Shown: positions 1 through 7,704, numbered from the stretch's first letter. The stretch is 15,777 bases of DNA from Candidatus Omnitrophota bacterium (GCA_016867005.1 VGKM01000013.1:1-15777), one strand, 5' to 3'. Translations and numbers: made by a program. The notes: generated from the letters alone by a model not told the origin.

Positions 1-321
1 GATCTATCGGAGAATATGAAAAAATACGGGGGTTTTATTCCCGGAGTGAGGCCGGGACAATCAACCGCGGAGTTCCTTGATTTTGTAATGGTGCGGGTAA
101 CTTTGGCAGGGGCAATTTTTATTGCGGTAATAGCAATTTTGCCGGATGCGATTATGGCGGGTTTAAAAGTCCCGTATCTGATAGCATCTTTTGCCGGCGG
201 CACCAGTATACTGATTACGGTCGGGGTTTTGCTTGATACAGTAAAACAAATCGAGTCGCATTTGCTGACCCATCATTACGAGGGTTTTATAAAAGGCGGC
301 CGTGTTAAAGGCAGAAGATGA
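1..321 (+). CDS. secY: SecY, protein translocase channel subunit (C-terminal part)
   Basis: This is the last 106 codons of SecY, the pore-forming subunit of the SecYEG inner-membrane translocon; the reading frame is open at base 1, so the gene begins upstream. The stretch KKYGGFIPGVRPG is the conserved loop before transmembrane segment 9. A hydrophobic span encoded near 90-150 (VTLAGAIFIAVIAILP) fits TM9. A second, encoded near 185-240 (SFAGGTSILITVGVLLDT), fits TM10 and is followed by the typical short basic cytosolic tail, which contacts SecA and the ribosome in known structures. The internal ATG at 16 is Met within the conserved loop, not a start. The stop overlaps the adk start as ATGA, which is the usual spc-operon arrangement and implies translational coupling. 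Confidence 0.96.
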   Translation, partial: DLSENMKKYGGFIPGVRPGQSTAEFLDFVMVRVTLAGAIFIAVIAILPDAIMAGLKVPYLIASFAGGTSILITVGVLLDTVKQIESHLLTHHYEGFIKGGRVKGRR

Positions 322-986
322 AGATAATTTTATTAGGGCCTCCGGGTGCGGGTAAAGGAACGCAGGCAAAAGTTTTAGCAAAACAACTTGGCCTTGCGCA
401 TATTTCAACAGGCGACCTCCTGCGCCAGAATGTTTCTGATGGCACAGAGTTAGGAAAAGAAGCCCAGGGATATATGAACAAAGGCGCCTTGGTCCCTGAT
501 GAGCTGGTAACCAAAATGCTTAAGACAAGGTTTGATAGGCCTGATGTAAGAAACGGATTTATTTTAGATGGTTACCCAAGGACCCTGAAACAGGCAGAGT
601 CGCTTGATGAAATATTGAAAGAAAAGGGTTTTTCAATAGATAAAGCAATTTACCTTGATACCAGCGACAGCGTAGTTATTCAGCGGCTTTCAGGCAGGCT
701 TGTGTGCCGCAAATGCGGCGCGAATTTTCATATTACGAATATGCCGCCTAAGGTCAGTATGGCCTGTGATAACTGCGGCGGAGAGCTTTATCAAAGAAGC
801 GATGACAAGGAAGAAACAATAAAGAACCGGCTTGAGGTTTATAAAAAAGAATCATCCCCGGTAATCAATTATTACGCGGAAAAGCAAAAGCTAGAGCGCC
901 TGCCCGCGGATGGAGAAGCAGGGGCTGTTTTAGAAACTGTAATGTTGCTTTTTAAAAAGCATAATGATTCCCTTAAAGTCAAATAA
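318..986 (+). CDS. adk: adenylate kinase, zinc-lid form
   Basis: Adenylate kinase catalyses ATP + AMP = 2 ADP in the cytoplasm. The 222-residue length is normal for the long-lid form. Visible motifs are the P-loop GPPGAGKGT (residues 7-15), the AMP-binding STGDLLR region (30-36), and DGYPRT (84-89). The lid holds two CxxC pairs (Cys130/133 and Cys150/153), the structural zinc site found in many Gram-positive and environmental bacterial enzymes and absent from E. coli Adk. The start overlaps the secY stop by 4 nt, and its end runs 23 nt into map, so secY-adk-map are probably one translationally coupled unit. The last residues (HNDSLKVK) are encoded in this overlap. Nothing suggests altered activity. 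Confidence 0.97.
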   Translation: MKIILLGPPGAGKGTQAKVLAKQLGLAHISTGDLLRQNVSDGTELGKEAQGYMNKGALVPDELVTKMLKTRFDRPDVRNGFILDGYPRTLKQAESLDEILKEKGFSIDKAIYLDTSDSVVIQRLSGRLVCRKCGANFHITNMPPKVSMACDNCGGELYQRSDDKEETIKNRLEVYKKESSPVINYYAEKQKLERLPADGEAGAVLETVMLLFKKHNDSLKVK

Positions 987-1707
987 GGACTTAGAAAACT
1001 TAAGAGTTTCGGGGAAAATTCTGGCCCATGTAATGGGTAAGCTGCAAGATCTTATAGATGTCGGTATTGCGACGTCTGAAATTGACAATTTGGCGGAAAA
1101 ATTAATCAGAAAAGAAGGCGCTATCCCGGCATTCAAGGGCTATAAGGGTTTTCCGGCAAGCGTGTGCATTTCAATAAATGAAGAGATCGTGCACGGCATA
1201 CCGGGGCCGAGAAAGCTCAAAGAGGGCGATATAGTAAGTATTGATTTAGGCGTAAACCTCGGCGGGTATTTTACCGACGCGGCAATCACCGTGAGCGTTG
1301 GCAGGGCCGATCCTAAAACAAGAAAACTTATTCAGGTCGCAAAAGATTCTTTATCCGCAGGGATAAAACAGGCAGCTGTCGGCAAGCACCTGACTGACAT
1401 TTCATATTCCATACAGAATTTTGTAGAGCGGCACGGATTTTCCGTGGTAAGGCAGTTTGTGGGGCATGGGATAGGCGTTAATCTGCACGAAGAGCCGGAG
1501 ATCCCCAATTTCGGGCAGGCGCATCAGGGGCCGGTATTAAAAAGCGGGATGGTCCTTGCGATTGAGCCGATGGTAAACATGGGTACATGGGAATCCAGTA
1601 TATTGGAGAACGGCTGGACCGCGGTAACAGGGGACGGGCTTCCTTCAGCGCATTTTGAACATACGGTTGCGGTTACGGAAAACGGCCCGGAAATTTTGAC
1701 GAAGTAA
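964..1707 (+). CDS. map: methionine aminopeptidase, type I
   Basis: This enzyme removes the initiator Met from nascent proteins and is a cytoplasmic metallopeptidase of family M24A. All five dinuclear metal ligands are visible: Asp94 (SIDLG), Asp105 (FTDAA), His168 (VGHGIG), Glu201 (AIEPM) and Glu232 (HFEHT). The substrate-contacting His78 (IVHGIP) and His175 are also present. The 247-residue length is typical for the single-domain bacterial form; there is no N-terminal zinc or SH3 extension. The chosen ATG gives the usual N-terminus (MIPLKSNKDLENLRVSG). It lies inside adk with no clear Shine-Dalgarno sequence, so translation probably depends on coupling. Placement between adk and infA is the standard order. 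Confidence 0.97.
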   Translation: MIPLKSNKDLENLRVSGKILAHVMGKLQDLIDVGIATSEIDNLAEKLIRKEGAIPAFKGYKGFPASVCISINEEIVHGIPGPRKLKEGDIVSIDLGVNLGGYFTDAAITVSVGRADPKTRKLIQVAKDSLSAGIKQAAVGKHLTDISYSIQNFVERHGFSVVRQFVGHGIGVNLHEEPEIPNFGQAHQGPVLKSGMVLAIEPMVNMGTWESSILENGWTAVTGDGLPSAHFEHTVAVTENGPEILTK

Positions 1708-1720
1708 AAACAGGAAATGT

Positions 1721-1939
1721 ATGGCTAAAGAAGAATTGATCGAGACCGAAGGCAAAGTAGTCGAGGCATTGCCGAACGCGATGTTCAGAGTTGAGCTTGA
1801 AAACGGCCATATCGTATTGGCGCATGTATCCGGTAAAATGCGCATGAATTTTATCAGGATCCTGCCGGGTGATAAAGTAAAACTGGAACTTTCTCCTTAT
1901 GATTTATCGAGAGGGAGAATAACTTTCCGGTCAAAGTAA
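1721..1939 (+). CDS. infA: translation initiation factor IF-1
   Basis: IF-1 is a 72-residue OB-fold protein that occupies the ribosomal A site of the 30S subunit during initiation. The whole protein matches the family pattern: the MAKEELIETEGKVVEALPNA start, the central GHIVLAHVSGKMRMNFIRI, and a LPGDKVKLELSPYDLSRGRI end. The length is exactly that of most bacterial IF-1. The start at 1721 is preceded by AGGAA at 1712-1716. The gene lies 13 nt after map and 46 nt before rpmJ, as expected for this cluster. Nothing is unusual. Confidence 0.97.
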   Translation: MAKEELIETEGKVVEALPNAMFRVELENGHIVLAHVSGKMRMNFIRILPGDKVKLELSPYDLSRGRITFRSK

Positions 1940-1954
1940 GAAAATTTAATAGTC

Positions 1955-1970
1955 ATCAGCTAATGCTGAT
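1955..1970 (+). other. small perfect hairpin between infA and rpmJ
   Basis: ATCAGC (1955-1960) and GCTGAT (1965-1970) are perfect complements around a TAAT loop. No T-tract follows, so it does not look like a terminator. It may be an mRNA processing or stability element in the polycistronic transcript, or chance. Confidence 0.4.
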
Positions 1971-1985
1971 AGAAGAAAGCTAAAA

Positions 1986-2099
1986 ATGAAAGTAAAAGCA
2001 TCAGTCAGGAAAATTTGCGATAAATGCAAGATTATCAAGAGGCGGGGGATTGTGAGAGTAATCTGTTCCAATCCTAAACATAAACAGAGGCAAGGATAG
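1986..2099 (+). CDS. rpmJ: ribosomal protein L36 (bL36), zinc-binding form
   Basis: This 37-residue ribosomal protein reads MKVKASVRKICDKCKIIKRR and continues to KHKQRQG before a TAG stop. It belongs to the large subunit and stabilises 23S rRNA near the factor-binding region. The zinc ribbon is intact: Cys11, Cys14, Cys27 and His32, so this is the C+ (zinc-containing) version. Its position between infA and rpsM is the canonical one. The upstream AGAAGAAAG (1971-1979) is a weak purine-rich ribosome-binding region. There is no sign of a second, zinc-free paralogue in this window. Confidence 0.95.
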   Translation: MKVKASVRKICDKCKIIKRRGIVRVICSNPKHKQRQG

Positions 2100-2119
2100 G
2101 AAAAAGGAGTTAGTTTATT

Positions 2120-2539
2120 ATGCCCAGGATTTTAGGTGTTGATGTTCCCAAGGAAAAAAGGATCGATATCGCGCTTACCTATTTATACGGCGTAGGCAGG
2201 CATATGTCCGGCCTTATACTTAAAGAAGCAGGCATTGATGCTGCAAAGCGCGCCAAAGAGCTATCAGAAGAAGAGATTTCGCATATTACCAATATCCTGC
2301 AAAAAGGCACCTATAAAGTAGAGGGCGACCTTCGCAGGGAAATATCGCAGAATATAAAAAGGTTGATGGACATAGGTTCATGGCGCGGAATGCGCCACAA
2401 AAAAGGCCTGCCGGTAAGAGGGCAGCGCACCAGGACCAATTCCAGGACGCGCAAAGGCCCGCGTAAAGGCGGCATGGCAGTTATTAAGAAGGATGATTCA
2501 GCGGCAAAGAAAGCGCCCGCAAAGCCGGCTGGTAAGTAA
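2120..2539 (+). CDS. rpsM: ribosomal protein S13 (uS13)
   Basis: S13 binds 16S rRNA in the head of the 30S subunit and forms bridges to the large subunit. The N-terminal helix-two-turn-helix (PRILGVDVPKEKRIDIALTY) is typical, as are IGSWRGMRHKKGLPVRGQRT (residues 85-104) and the basic tRNA-contacting NSRTRKGPRK tail. At 139 residues it exceeds the usual 120-125; the extra part is a short low-complexity Lys/Ala/Pro tail (about 119-139). An AGGAG at 2105-2109 precedes the ATG. The gene opens the alpha-operon part of the cluster and is followed closely by rpsK. Confidence 0.97.
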   Translation: MPRILGVDVPKEKRIDIALTYLYGVGRHMSGLILKEAGIDAAKRAKELSEEEISHITNILQKGTYKVEGDLRREISQNIKRLMDIGSWRGMRHKKGLPVRGQRTRTNSRTRKGPRKGGMAVIKKDDSAAKKAPAKPAGK

Positions 2540-2563
2540 TTTTAATTTAGAGAGGACGAATTA

Positions 2564-2953
2564 ATGGCTACAAAAGAAAAACTGAAGAAGAAAAAAATAG
2601 CTAAAGGCATAACTACCGGGATAGCGCATATTCAGGCGAGTTTTAATAATACGATCATTACGATAACCGATAAACAGGGCAATGCGCTTGTATGGTCGAC
2701 TCCCGGCATGGTCGGTTACGGCGGTTCAAAAAAATCTACCCCTTTTGCAGCTCAGATTGCTGCAACTGATGCGGCAAGAAAAGCAAAAGAAATCGGCCTT
2801 AAGGAAATTGAAGTCCAGGTCAAGGGCCCCGGATTCGGCCGCGAGTCGGCAATCAGGGCTTTACAGGCCGCAGGGCTTGTGATTACAGCGATAAAAGATG
2901 TAACTCCTATCCCGCATAACGGCTGTCGTCCGAAAAAGAAAAGGAGAGTATAA
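2564..2953 (+). CDS. rpsK: ribosomal protein S11 (uS11)
   Basis: S11 sits on the platform of the 30S subunit and contacts 16S rRNA near the E site. The 129-residue length is normal. Recognisable parts are the GIAHIQASFNNTIITITDKQGN core (about 19-40), KSTPFAAQIAATDAARKA (57-74), VKGPGFGRESAIRAL (86-100) and the conserved C-terminal DVTPIPHNGCRPKKKRRV. A Shine-Dalgarno-like GAGAGGACG at 2550-2558 precedes the ATG. It ends 3 nt before rpsD, whose own ribosome-binding site (AAGGAGAG) lies within the last codons of rpsK, so the two are likely coupled. Confidence 0.97.
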   Translation: MATKEKLKKKKIAKGITTGIAHIQASFNNTIITITDKQGNALVWSTPGMVGYGGSKKSTPFAAQIAATDAARKAKEIGLKEIEVQVKGPGFGRESAIRALQAAGLVITAIKDVTPIPHNGCRPKKKRRV

Positions 2954-2956
2954 TTT

Positions 2957-3586
2957 ATGGCAAGGTATACTGACGCTGTCTGCAGGTTATGCCGGCGTAA
3001 TGTAGAAAAATTATTCTTAAAGGGCCCCAGGTGCTATACGGAAAAATGCGCTGTGGTAAAAAGGGCGTTCCCGCCGGGCCAGCATGGCCAGGGCAGGAAA
3101 CAAAAGCTATCTAACTATGGCCTGCAGTTAAAAGAAAAGCAGAAGGTCAAATGGATGTACGGCGTTTTGGAAAAACAGTTCCGCCGTTATTTTAAAATAG
3201 CATCCAAGACAAAAGGCGTTACAGGCCGTGTGCTTTTACAATTATTGGAGAGGCGCCTTGATAATGTGATCTTTCGTTTAGGGCTTTCTACCAGCCGTGT
3301 CCAGGGCAGGCAGTCGGTCAGGCATAATTATATTTACGTCAATTCCCGCCGCGTCAATATTCCGTCTTTTATGGTGTCTAAGGGCGATGTGATTGAGGTA
3401 AAAGCTAAAGAAGGCCCGGTCAAGAAACTAAAAGAGAACCTGGAATTGAACAAAGACAGGACTGTGCCGTCCTGGCTGGAATTCAATGCCGCAGATATGA
3501 AAGCTACGGTCATAAGGTTACCGGAAAAAGAAGATATCCCGGCGACAATCCAGGAACAGTTGATCGTAGAATTGTATTCCAAGTAA
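2957..3586 (+). CDS. rpsD: ribosomal protein S4 (uS4), zinc-binding form
   Basis: S4 is a primary 16S rRNA-binding protein that nucleates 30S body assembly; in some bacteria it also represses the alpha operon by binding the rpsM leader. The 209-residue length is normal. The N-terminal zinc site is complete, with Cys9, Cys12, Cys26 and Cys31, which marks the C+ form. The RAFPPGQHGQ motif (36-45) follows. The S4 RNA-binding domain is recognisable around residues 95-160 (LERRLDNVIFRLGLSTSR, then RQSVRHNYIYVNSRRVNIPS). It is followed by a 55-nt gap with a hairpin before rpoA. Confidence 0.97.
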   Translation: MARYTDAVCRLCRRNVEKLFLKGPRCYTEKCAVVKRAFPPGQHGQGRKQKLSNYGLQLKEKQKVKWMYGVLEKQFRRYFKIASKTKGVTGRVLLQLLERRLDNVIFRLGLSTSRVQGRQSVRHNYIYVNSRRVNIPSFMVSKGDVIEVKAKEGPVKKLKENLELNKDRTVPSWLEFNAADMKATVIRLPEKEDIPATIQEQLIVELYSK

Positions 3587-3590
3587 AATC

Positions 3591-3612
3591 TTGGTTAATA
3601 ATCATTAACCAA
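3591..3612 (+). other. perfect AT-rich hairpin between rpsD and rpoA
   Basis: TTGGTTAAT (3591-3599) and ATTAACCAA (3604-3612) are perfect 9-bp complements around an AATC loop. The stem is AT-rich and no T-run follows. It lies 29 nt before the rpoA start and 15 nt before its ribosome-binding site (GGAG 3629-3632). It may be an mRNA processing, stability or partial attenuation signal; this is inference. Confidence 0.5.
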
Positions 3613-3641
3613 TTAACAAATAACGAACGGAGTGAGAAGAC

Positions 3642-4631
3642 ATGGGTATAAAATGGAGAGATTTTCAACTACCAAAGCGTCTTGAATGCGATGAAGCTAC
3701 TTACACCAATACCTACGGTAAGTTTTGGGCTGCTCCTTTTGAGAGGGGTTATGGTGTCACTTTAGGCAATTCCCTAAGGCGCGTTTTGCTTTCTTCGATT
3801 GAAGGAAGCGCCGTAACGAGCGTGAAATTCAGCGGTGTCCAGCATGAATTTTCTACGATACCGGGAGTTTTAGAGGATACTACAGAAATAATCCTCAATA
3901 TCAAGAACCTGGTAATTAATTCCCATTCCAAGATCCCAAAGACAATTTATATCAAGAAAGATTCCAAAGGGGAAGTAAAAGCATCGGATATCGAGTCGGA
4001 TGAGACAATAGAGATCATCAATCCGGACCTCCATATCGCCACCCTCACAAAAGATGTAAAATTCCATGTTGAGATGGAAGTGGCAAAAGGCAGGGGCTAT
4101 ATGCCTGCGGAATTAAACAAAAAAGAAGAGACGACCATCGGAGAGATCCCGATTGATTCGATCTTCAGCCCCGTCAAGAAAGTCAATTTTTTCATTGAGA
4201 ATACCCGCGTAGGGCAAAAAACGGATTATGACAAGCTGATACTGGAGGTATTTACAAACGGCTCCATCAGCCCGAAAGACGCCCTTCTTTATGCTTCCAA
4301 TATCCTGCAGCGCCATCTGGATATTTTTGTTAATTTCGGCACTCTCCCTGACGAGGAAGAAGAGTCGGAATTGGAGATGACAAAAGAAGAGGTAGCGCTT
4401 TATGAAAAATTACGGCTGCCTATTTCAGAGCTTGAACTTTCAGTGAGAAGTTCAAATTGCTTAAGAGAAGCAAATATTAAGATCATCGCAGACCTGGTGA
4501 AGAGAGGCGAGGAAGAGATGCTTGGTTTTAAGAATTTCGGGAAGAAATCATTGACCGAAATAAAAGAGCTTCTGGCAGGCATGGGCCTGACTTTAGGGAT
4601 GCAGATCGATTCAAGAAAAATCAAGAAGTAA
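3642..4631 (+). CDS. rpoA: RNA polymerase subunit alpha
   Basis: RpoA dimerises to nucleate core RNA polymerase assembly and contacts promoters and activators through its C-terminal domain. The 329 residues equal the E. coli length. The N-terminal domain (about 1-235) has the dimer and beta-contact segment APFERGYGVTLGNSLRRVLL (31-50). A short acidic linker (PDEEEESELEM) leads to the C-terminal domain (about 255-322). That domain carries the UP-element-binding VRSSNCL motif (268-274, with Arg269 and Asn272 matching E. coli Arg265 and Asn268) and the FGKKSLTEIKELL helix-hairpin-helix (299-311). A GGAG at 3629-3632 sets the start. Gene order rpsD-rpoA-rplQ is canonical. Confidence 0.97.
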   Translation: MGIKWRDFQLPKRLECDEATYTNTYGKFWAAPFERGYGVTLGNSLRRVLLSSIEGSAVTSVKFSGVQHEFSTIPGVLEDTTEIILNIKNLVINSHSKIPKTIYIKKDSKGEVKASDIESDETIEIINPDLHIATLTKDVKFHVEMEVAKGRGYMPAELNKKEETTIGEIPIDSIFSPVKKVNFFIENTRVGQKTDYDKLILEVFTNGSISPKDALLYASNILQRHLDIFVNFGTLPDEEEESELEMTKEEVALYEKLRLPISELELSVRSSNCLREANIKIIADLVKRGEEEMLGFKNFGKKSLTEIKELLAGMGLTLGMQIDSRKIKK

Positions 4632-4650
4632 AAATTATAAGGATTAAGAC

Positions 4651-5193
4651 ATGAGACATTCTAAGATTCGTCATCAGCTAAACCGGTCCACCAGCTGGAG
4701 AAGGGCCACTGTTAATTCTCTTGCAAGGAACCTGTTGATCTGTCAAAGTATCAGGACCACAAAAGCCAGGGCCATGGCAGCAAGGGGCATGGTCGAGGGG
4801 CTGATCTCTTTAGGGAAAGTCAATTCTTTGGCCGCAAAAAGAAAAGCTTTTTCTGTTTTGGGCGACCATAAGCTTGTGAGCCTGTTGTTTGCGGATATTG
4901 CCCCGCGTTTTGAAAAAAAGAACGGCGGCTATACCCGTATTTTAACACTCGGCAAAAGAAGAGGGGACAACGCGGAATTGGTAATATTCGAATTGACCGA
5001 GATCAAGAAAAAAGAAGTGCATAAGAAAGTTAAAAAAGAAAAAGAGGCGCAGCCTGAAGACCAAGCCAAGAAATCAGAACCGGCAAAAGAAGAAACACAC
5101 AAAGAAACAAGGCCGCCTATTGAGAAAAAACCTCCGAAGAAATTCCTCGGCGGGATAAAGAATATATTCAAGAAGGAAAGAGACTCGCTCTAA
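4651..5193 (+). CDS. rplQ: ribosomal protein L17 (bL17) with long charged C-terminal tail
   Basis: L17 binds 23S rRNA near the peptide exit tunnel. Residues 1-117 are a complete L17 domain: MRHSKIRHQLNRSTSWRRA, then ARNLLICQSIRTTKARA, and the closing YTRILTLGKRRGDNAELVIF. The protein continues for about 63 residues beyond the E. coli-like core. This tail is a Lys/Glu/Pro-rich, probably disordered stretch (about 118-163) that ends in a short basic-hydrophobic segment, FLGGIKNIFKKERDSL. L17 proteins with acidic or mixed tails exist in several phyla, but the patterned ending is notable. A weak GGAT purine site precedes the ATG. This is the last gene of the ribosomal cluster and is followed by a strong hairpin. 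Confidence 0.95.
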   Translation: MRHSKIRHQLNRSTSWRRATVNSLARNLLICQSIRTTKARAMAARGMVEGLISLGKVNSLAAKRKAFSVLGDHKLVSLLFADIAPRFEKKNGGYTRILTLGKRRGDNAELVIFELTEIKKKEVHKKVKKEKEAQPEDQAKKSEPAKEETHKETRPPIEKKPPKKFLGGIKNIFKKERDSL

Positions 5194-5202
5194 TCAGATT
5201 AT

Positions 5203-5274
5203 TAATTAATTCCAATGATGATTCCAATGCGGGTTTGGAACATTCCAAACCCGCATTGGAATTTGAATTAATTA
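5203..5274 (+). terminator. large nested hairpin after rplQ (terminator-like, no U-tract)
   Basis: The inner stem pairs 5221-5239 perfectly with 5244-5262 (core GCGGGTTTGG with CCAAACCCGC), leaving an ACAT loop in which the outer A-T can also pair. An outer 10-bp AT stem can form between 5203-5212 and 5265-5274, with a bulge at 5213-5220. There is no run of T after the inner stem, so it is not a textbook intrinsic terminator. It may block RNase from the 3' end, assist Rho-independent release weakly, or be a mobile palindrome. The right arm ends 13 nt before the aminotransferase start and contains its only GGAA-like ribosome-binding candidate (5258-5261). Confidence 0.6.
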
Positions 5275-5275
5275 T

Positions 5276-6451
5276 ATGCGTATAGATACCAGATTATCGG
5301 AACGCTTAAGAAAAATAAACCCCTCCTCAACGCTTGCCATAACTTCAAAAGCAAAAAAATTAAGGTCAGAAGGCGTAGATGTCGTAACTTTAGCCGCGGG
5401 AGAACCAGATTTTGATACTCCCGATTATATTAAAGATGCCGCGATCCTTGCAATAAAGGACGGATTCACTAAATATACGCCTTCAACGGGTACTGCCGAA
5501 TTAAAAGATGCCGTAGCCAGGAAATTCAAAAAAGATAACGGCTTGGATTATACTCCTTCACAGGTTGTGATCTCTGACGGCGCAAAGCACAGTATCTTTA
5601 ATGCATTGTTTGTGCTTGTAAATAAAGGAGAGGAAGTCCTGATACCGTCTCCTTACTGGGTAAGTTATCCCGAGATGGTAAAACTCTGCGAAGGAACCCC
5701 GCGTTTTATCCCGACTCTTGCAAGCGATAAATTTAAAATCAATATTAAAGAGCTTGAAAAATACGCCTCTAGTAAATCAAAAGTACTTATCCTGAACAGC
5801 CCGTCAAATCCCACCGGTTGCGTTTATACGAAAGAAGAGCTTGAGCATATCGCCAAATTTTGCATACAAAAAAAGATTTTTGTGATATCGGATGAGATTT
5901 ACGAAAAGATCATCTTTGATAATATAAAACATACCTCAATAGCTTCGCTTGGGAAAGCCATTTTCAACCTGACAATCACAGTTAACGGCCTGTCCAAGAG
6001 CCATTCGATGACCGGCTGGCGCATAGGTTATCTTGCCGGGCCGCAGGACGTAGTAGATAATATTTCCAAACTTCAGGACCATTCGACAAGCAACCCCTGT
6101 TCGATCTCTCAGAAGGCAGCGCTTGCCGCTTTAAAAGGAAACGACGATTTTCCTAAATATATGTGCAGTGAATTCCAGAAGAGAAGGGACTATTGTTTTG
6201 AGCGCCTGTCAAAAATCAAAAAGATCGCTCCGCTTCTGCCTGAAGGGGCATTCTATATGTTTTCGGACATATCAAAAACAAAGCTTGATTCGGTGGCCTT
6301 TGCAACGCGCCTTTTAGATGAGGCAAAGGTTGCGGTTATCCCGGGAGACGGATTTGGAAATAATAAGTTCATGCGCATAAGTTTTGCTACAGGCATAGAA
6401 CAGCTTAAAAAAGGGATGGACAGGATCGAGGAATGGGTAAATAAATTATGA
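5276..6451 (+). CDS. aspC: class I/II PLP aminotransferase, aspartate (possibly prephenate) type
   Basis: This 391-residue fold-type-I PLP enzyme probably interconverts oxaloacetate + glutamate and aspartate + 2-oxoglutarate. The N-terminus (LRKINPSSTLAITSKAKKLR) and AAGEPDFDTP (40-49) are typical of the AspAT Ib group. PLP-binding and catalytic residues are visible: Tyr67 in KYTPSTG, Asn178 in NSPSNPTG, Asp206 and Tyr209 in SDEIYE, the Schiff-base Lys241 in SKSHSMTGWR, and the carboxylate-binding Arg368 in MRISFA. Some Ib enzymes also transaminate prephenate, so that role cannot be excluded. The start at 5276 has no good Shine-Dalgarno sequence apart from GGAA in the preceding hairpin arm. 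Its stop overlaps the next gene as ATGA, and the TCA-type neighbours favour aspartate/2-oxoglutarate exchange. Confidence 0.88.
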   Translation: MRIDTRLSERLRKINPSSTLAITSKAKKLRSEGVDVVTLAAGEPDFDTPDYIKDAAILAIKDGFTKYTPSTGTAELKDAVARKFKKDNGLDYTPSQVVISDGAKHSIFNALFVLVNKGEEVLIPSPYWVSYPEMVKLCEGTPRFIPTLASDKFKINIKELEKYASSKSKVLILNSPSNPTGCVYTKEELEHIAKFCIQKKIFVISDEIYEKIIFDNIKHTSIASLGKAIFNLTITVNGLSKSHSMTGWRIGYLAGPQDVVDNISKLQDHSTSNPCSISQKAALAALKGNDDFPKYMCSEFQKRRDYCFERLSKIKKIAPLLPEGAFYMFSDISKTKLDSVAFATRLLDEAKVAVIPGDGFGNNKFMRISFATGIEQLKKGMDRIEEWVNKL

Positions 6452-7704
6452 TGCCTAAGACTATCGCAGAGAAAATATTATCAAATCATTCCGGGCGCGA
6501 TTTAAAAGCAGGCGATTTTGCATTATGTAAAATTGATTTTGCGTTCGGCCAGGACGGGACTTCTTCTATTATCATTGACAGAGTCAGGGAATTGGGTTCG
6601 TCGGTATTAAAAACAGATTTTTGTATGGTAATCGACCACAGCGCTCCTTCTCCGAGCGAGGGCGTTTCGCGCGTGCATAAAAAGATGCGCGGTTTCAGCG
6701 CTGATTTTAAAACGGCGCTTTTTGATATCGGCTGCGGTGTTTGCCATCAGGTGATCCCCGAATCAGGCAGGATACTTCCGGGAGACCTTGTTTTCGGCGC
6801 AGATTCCCATACCTGCACATACGGCGCATTAGGGGCATTTTCTACCGGAGTCGGCTCAACTGACCTTGCGATTGCTTTAGCTACCGGAAAGAATTGGCTA
6901 AAAGTACCTGAAACGATCAAAATAGTGATAAAGGGAAAGGTTCCGGAAGGCATAACTGCTAAGGATATAATATTACATATTATTACAGATATAAAAGCAG
7001 ACGGCGCAACTTACAAGGCAGTAGAATTTTACGGACCGGTAATAGATAAACTAAACATGGACGGCCGTTTCACTATGTGCAACATGGTTGTAGAGATGGG
7101 GGCAAAAGCAGGCTTTATGCCCGCAGATAAGATCACTGCAGAGTGGCTCGGCCCGCGCATAAAAGGGAAAAGAAAGATAATCCCCGTGGCAGCAGATAAA
7201 AATGCTTTATATTCCAGGATTTCGGAGTATGATATATCAGGGCTTAAACCTCAGGTTTCCCGTCCCCATAGTGTAGATAGTGCAGTAGAGGCCGGCAGCC
7301 TAAAAGAAATAAAAATAAACGAAGCATTTATAGGCACTTGCACTAACGGAAGGATTGAGGACTTAAAGTTAGCCGCAAAGATATTAAGATCAAAGAAAGT
7401 TTCTTCGCAAGTAAGGTTTATAATCGCTCCCAGTTCCCGGGAAATCTTTCAGGAAGCGCTCAAACTGGGGCTTGTGGAAGTATTCATAAAAGCAGGTGCT
7501 GTAATTGTTTCTCCCGGATGCGGGCCGTGTGTCGGAACGCATAACGGTATCCCTGCTGACGGCGAAGTAGTGATTTCTACTGCGAACAGGAATTTTAAAG
7601 GCAGAATGGGCAATCCTAGCGCGTTTATTTATCTGGCGTCTCCCGCAACTGTTGCTGCTTCGGCCATTACGGGAAAGATTACTGATCCAAGAAAGTTCTT
7701 ATAG
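6448..7704 (+). CDS. LeuC-type hydro-lyase large subunit (isopropylmalate dehydratase / homoaconitase / possible aconitase)
   Basis: This is the catalytic large subunit of the prokaryotic LeuC2/homoaconitase branch of the aconitase superfamily, which moves a hydroxyl group on a tricarboxylate-like acid using a [4Fe-4S] cluster. The 418-residue length matches that branch, not the longer E. coli LeuC. Cluster ligands are Cys298 (GTCTNGR), Cys358 and Cys361 (SPGCGPC). Also visible are GADSHT (117-122), GAFSTGVGSTDLA (129-141) and STANRNFKGRMG (377-388). ATG codons at 6448 and 6451 are both possible; 6448 gives a 4-nt overlap with the aminotransferase. The partner small subunit lies beyond an intervening pilT-like gene. 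With isocitrate dehydrogenase nearby and no leuA or leuB in view, the substrate could be citrate, isopropylmalate or homocitrate, so I give no symbol. Confidence 0.88.
   Translation: MMPKTIAEKILSNHSGRDLKAGDFALCKIDFAFGQDGTSSIIIDRVRELGSSVLKTDFCMVIDHSAPSPSEGVSRVHKKMRGFSADFKTALFDIGCGVCHQVIPESGRILPGDLVFGADSHTCTYGALGAFSTGVGSTDLAIALATGKNWLKVPETIKIVIKGKVPEGITAKDIILHIITDIKADGATYKAVEFYGPVIDKLNMDGRFTMCNMVVEMGAKAGFMPADKITAEWLGPRIKGKRKIIPVAADKNALYSRISEYDISGLKPQVSRPHSVDSAVEAGSLKEIKINEAFIGTCTNGRIEDLKLAAKILRSKKVSSQVRFIIAPSSREIFQEALKLGLVEVFIKAGAVIVSPGCGPCVGTHNGIPADGEVVISTANRNFKGRMGNPSAFIYLASPATVAASAITGKITDPRKFL

Noticed and set aside
1955..1970. Terminator between infA and rpmJ
   Set aside because: The stem is only 6 bp with no T-tract, and the genes on both sides belong to one conserved operon.
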